From: FEN-1297 sp963843605
Lineage (GTDB): Bacteria; Bacteroidota; Ignavibacteria; Ignavibacteriales; Ignavibacteriaceae
Reading direction: 5' to 3'
Length of the DNA: 64,000 bases
Assembly: GCA_963843605.1 (NCBI GenBank)
Contig: CAWJLA010000002.1
Location: 1-64,000 of the forward strand
Part shown: in pieces, positions 63,912 through 64,000 of the stretch
How the letters are laid out: every line of letters starts with the position of its first letter
How positions within the stretch are numbered: the first letter of the stretch is position 1
Notes under the pieces: generated by a model
Told to the model about the DNA's origin: nothing
The model's input: the letters and a program-made list of their open reading frames with translations, nothing else
The model's database searches: none
Made by a program: the position numbers and the translations under genes

Positions 63912-64000
63912 ATTCAAACCTCCCAAAAAATTTAATTCTATAGATTTCGATAATTAAATTTGAAGCATTAAAGCTTGCTTGCAATTACTCTTAGCAATCG

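Noticed and set aside
1..64000. tRNA or rRNA genes
   Set aside because: I looked for GGTTCGAATCC-type T arms and conserved rRNA words on both strands and found none that fold. A tool-based scan would be decisive.

Overview
The window looks like a chromosome segment of an Ignavibacteria-like member of the Bacteroidota/Chlorobi group. Many secreted proteins end in a type IX secretion (T9SS) sorting domain with the phrase NYPNPFNP and a C-terminal KK-(I/L)-hydrophobic-K tail. Ribosome binding sites, TonB/CarboxypepD proteins and moderately AT-rich coding fit this group. No rRNA or tRNA gene was found by eye, so the placement is an inference.

Region 1 (1-18447) is a chromosomal integron. A tyrosine recombinase with the IntI-specific insertion (17449-18447) lies beside an array of 19 visible attC sites of about 187-191 bp each. 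The cassettes between them range from about 350 bp to 2.2 kb, and a twentieth runs off the left edge. The start of nearly every cassette is complementary to the inverse core of its own attC, as expected for circularising cassettes. Unusually, intI is transcribed in the same direction as the cassettes, toward the array, with a 112-codon gene between it and the attI-like junction at about 16740. Cargo: three intact T9SS-exported proteins, a lipoprotein, an outer-membrane barrel-like protein, a YccF membrane protein, a partial exported protein at the left edge, at least four decayed genes (two SAM methyltransferases), and six related cassettes without a gene.

Region 2 (19063-34815) is ordinary chromosome. 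It has an ABC exporter pair, a lone receiver protein, a tandem pair of exported M1-type metallopeptidases (one frameshifted near its C-terminus, the other lacking a zinc ligand), a family B DNA polymerase (Pol II type), and a minus-strand run: a T9SS protein, a thiamine-binding protein, a methyltransferase, a threonine/serine dehydratase, a membrane protein and a D-amino-acid transaminase.

Region 3 (35104-49253) has an unrecognised two-gene operon (202 and 741 codons as long ORFs, shorter from the chosen starts), a GxxExxY nuclease-fold gene embedded in repeat units of about 136 bp, a complete RND/MFP/OMF efflux operon with a small helical exported protein, a YVTN beta-propeller and a TonB-dependent receptor with one frameshift.

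Region 4 (49762-63911) has a GT9 glycosyltransferase (one frameshift) coupled to a LysE exporter, then a long minus-strand operon. This starts with a DNA-binding HTH fused to a PTS EIIA domain, continues with six subunits of a membrane-bound complex related to group 4 [NiFe]-hydrogenases, and ends with an OmpR-type regulator and a histidine kinase. The large subunit lacks every cysteine pair needed to bind Ni-Fe, so this is an energy-converting hydrogenase-related (Ehr-type) complex rather than a hydrogenase. An aldo/keto reductase and a small exported protein close the window.

Three chromosomal genes outside the array carry single frameshifts that restore cleanly. Either the assembly has indel errors or these genes are recently broken, and the same caution applies to the decayed cassettes.
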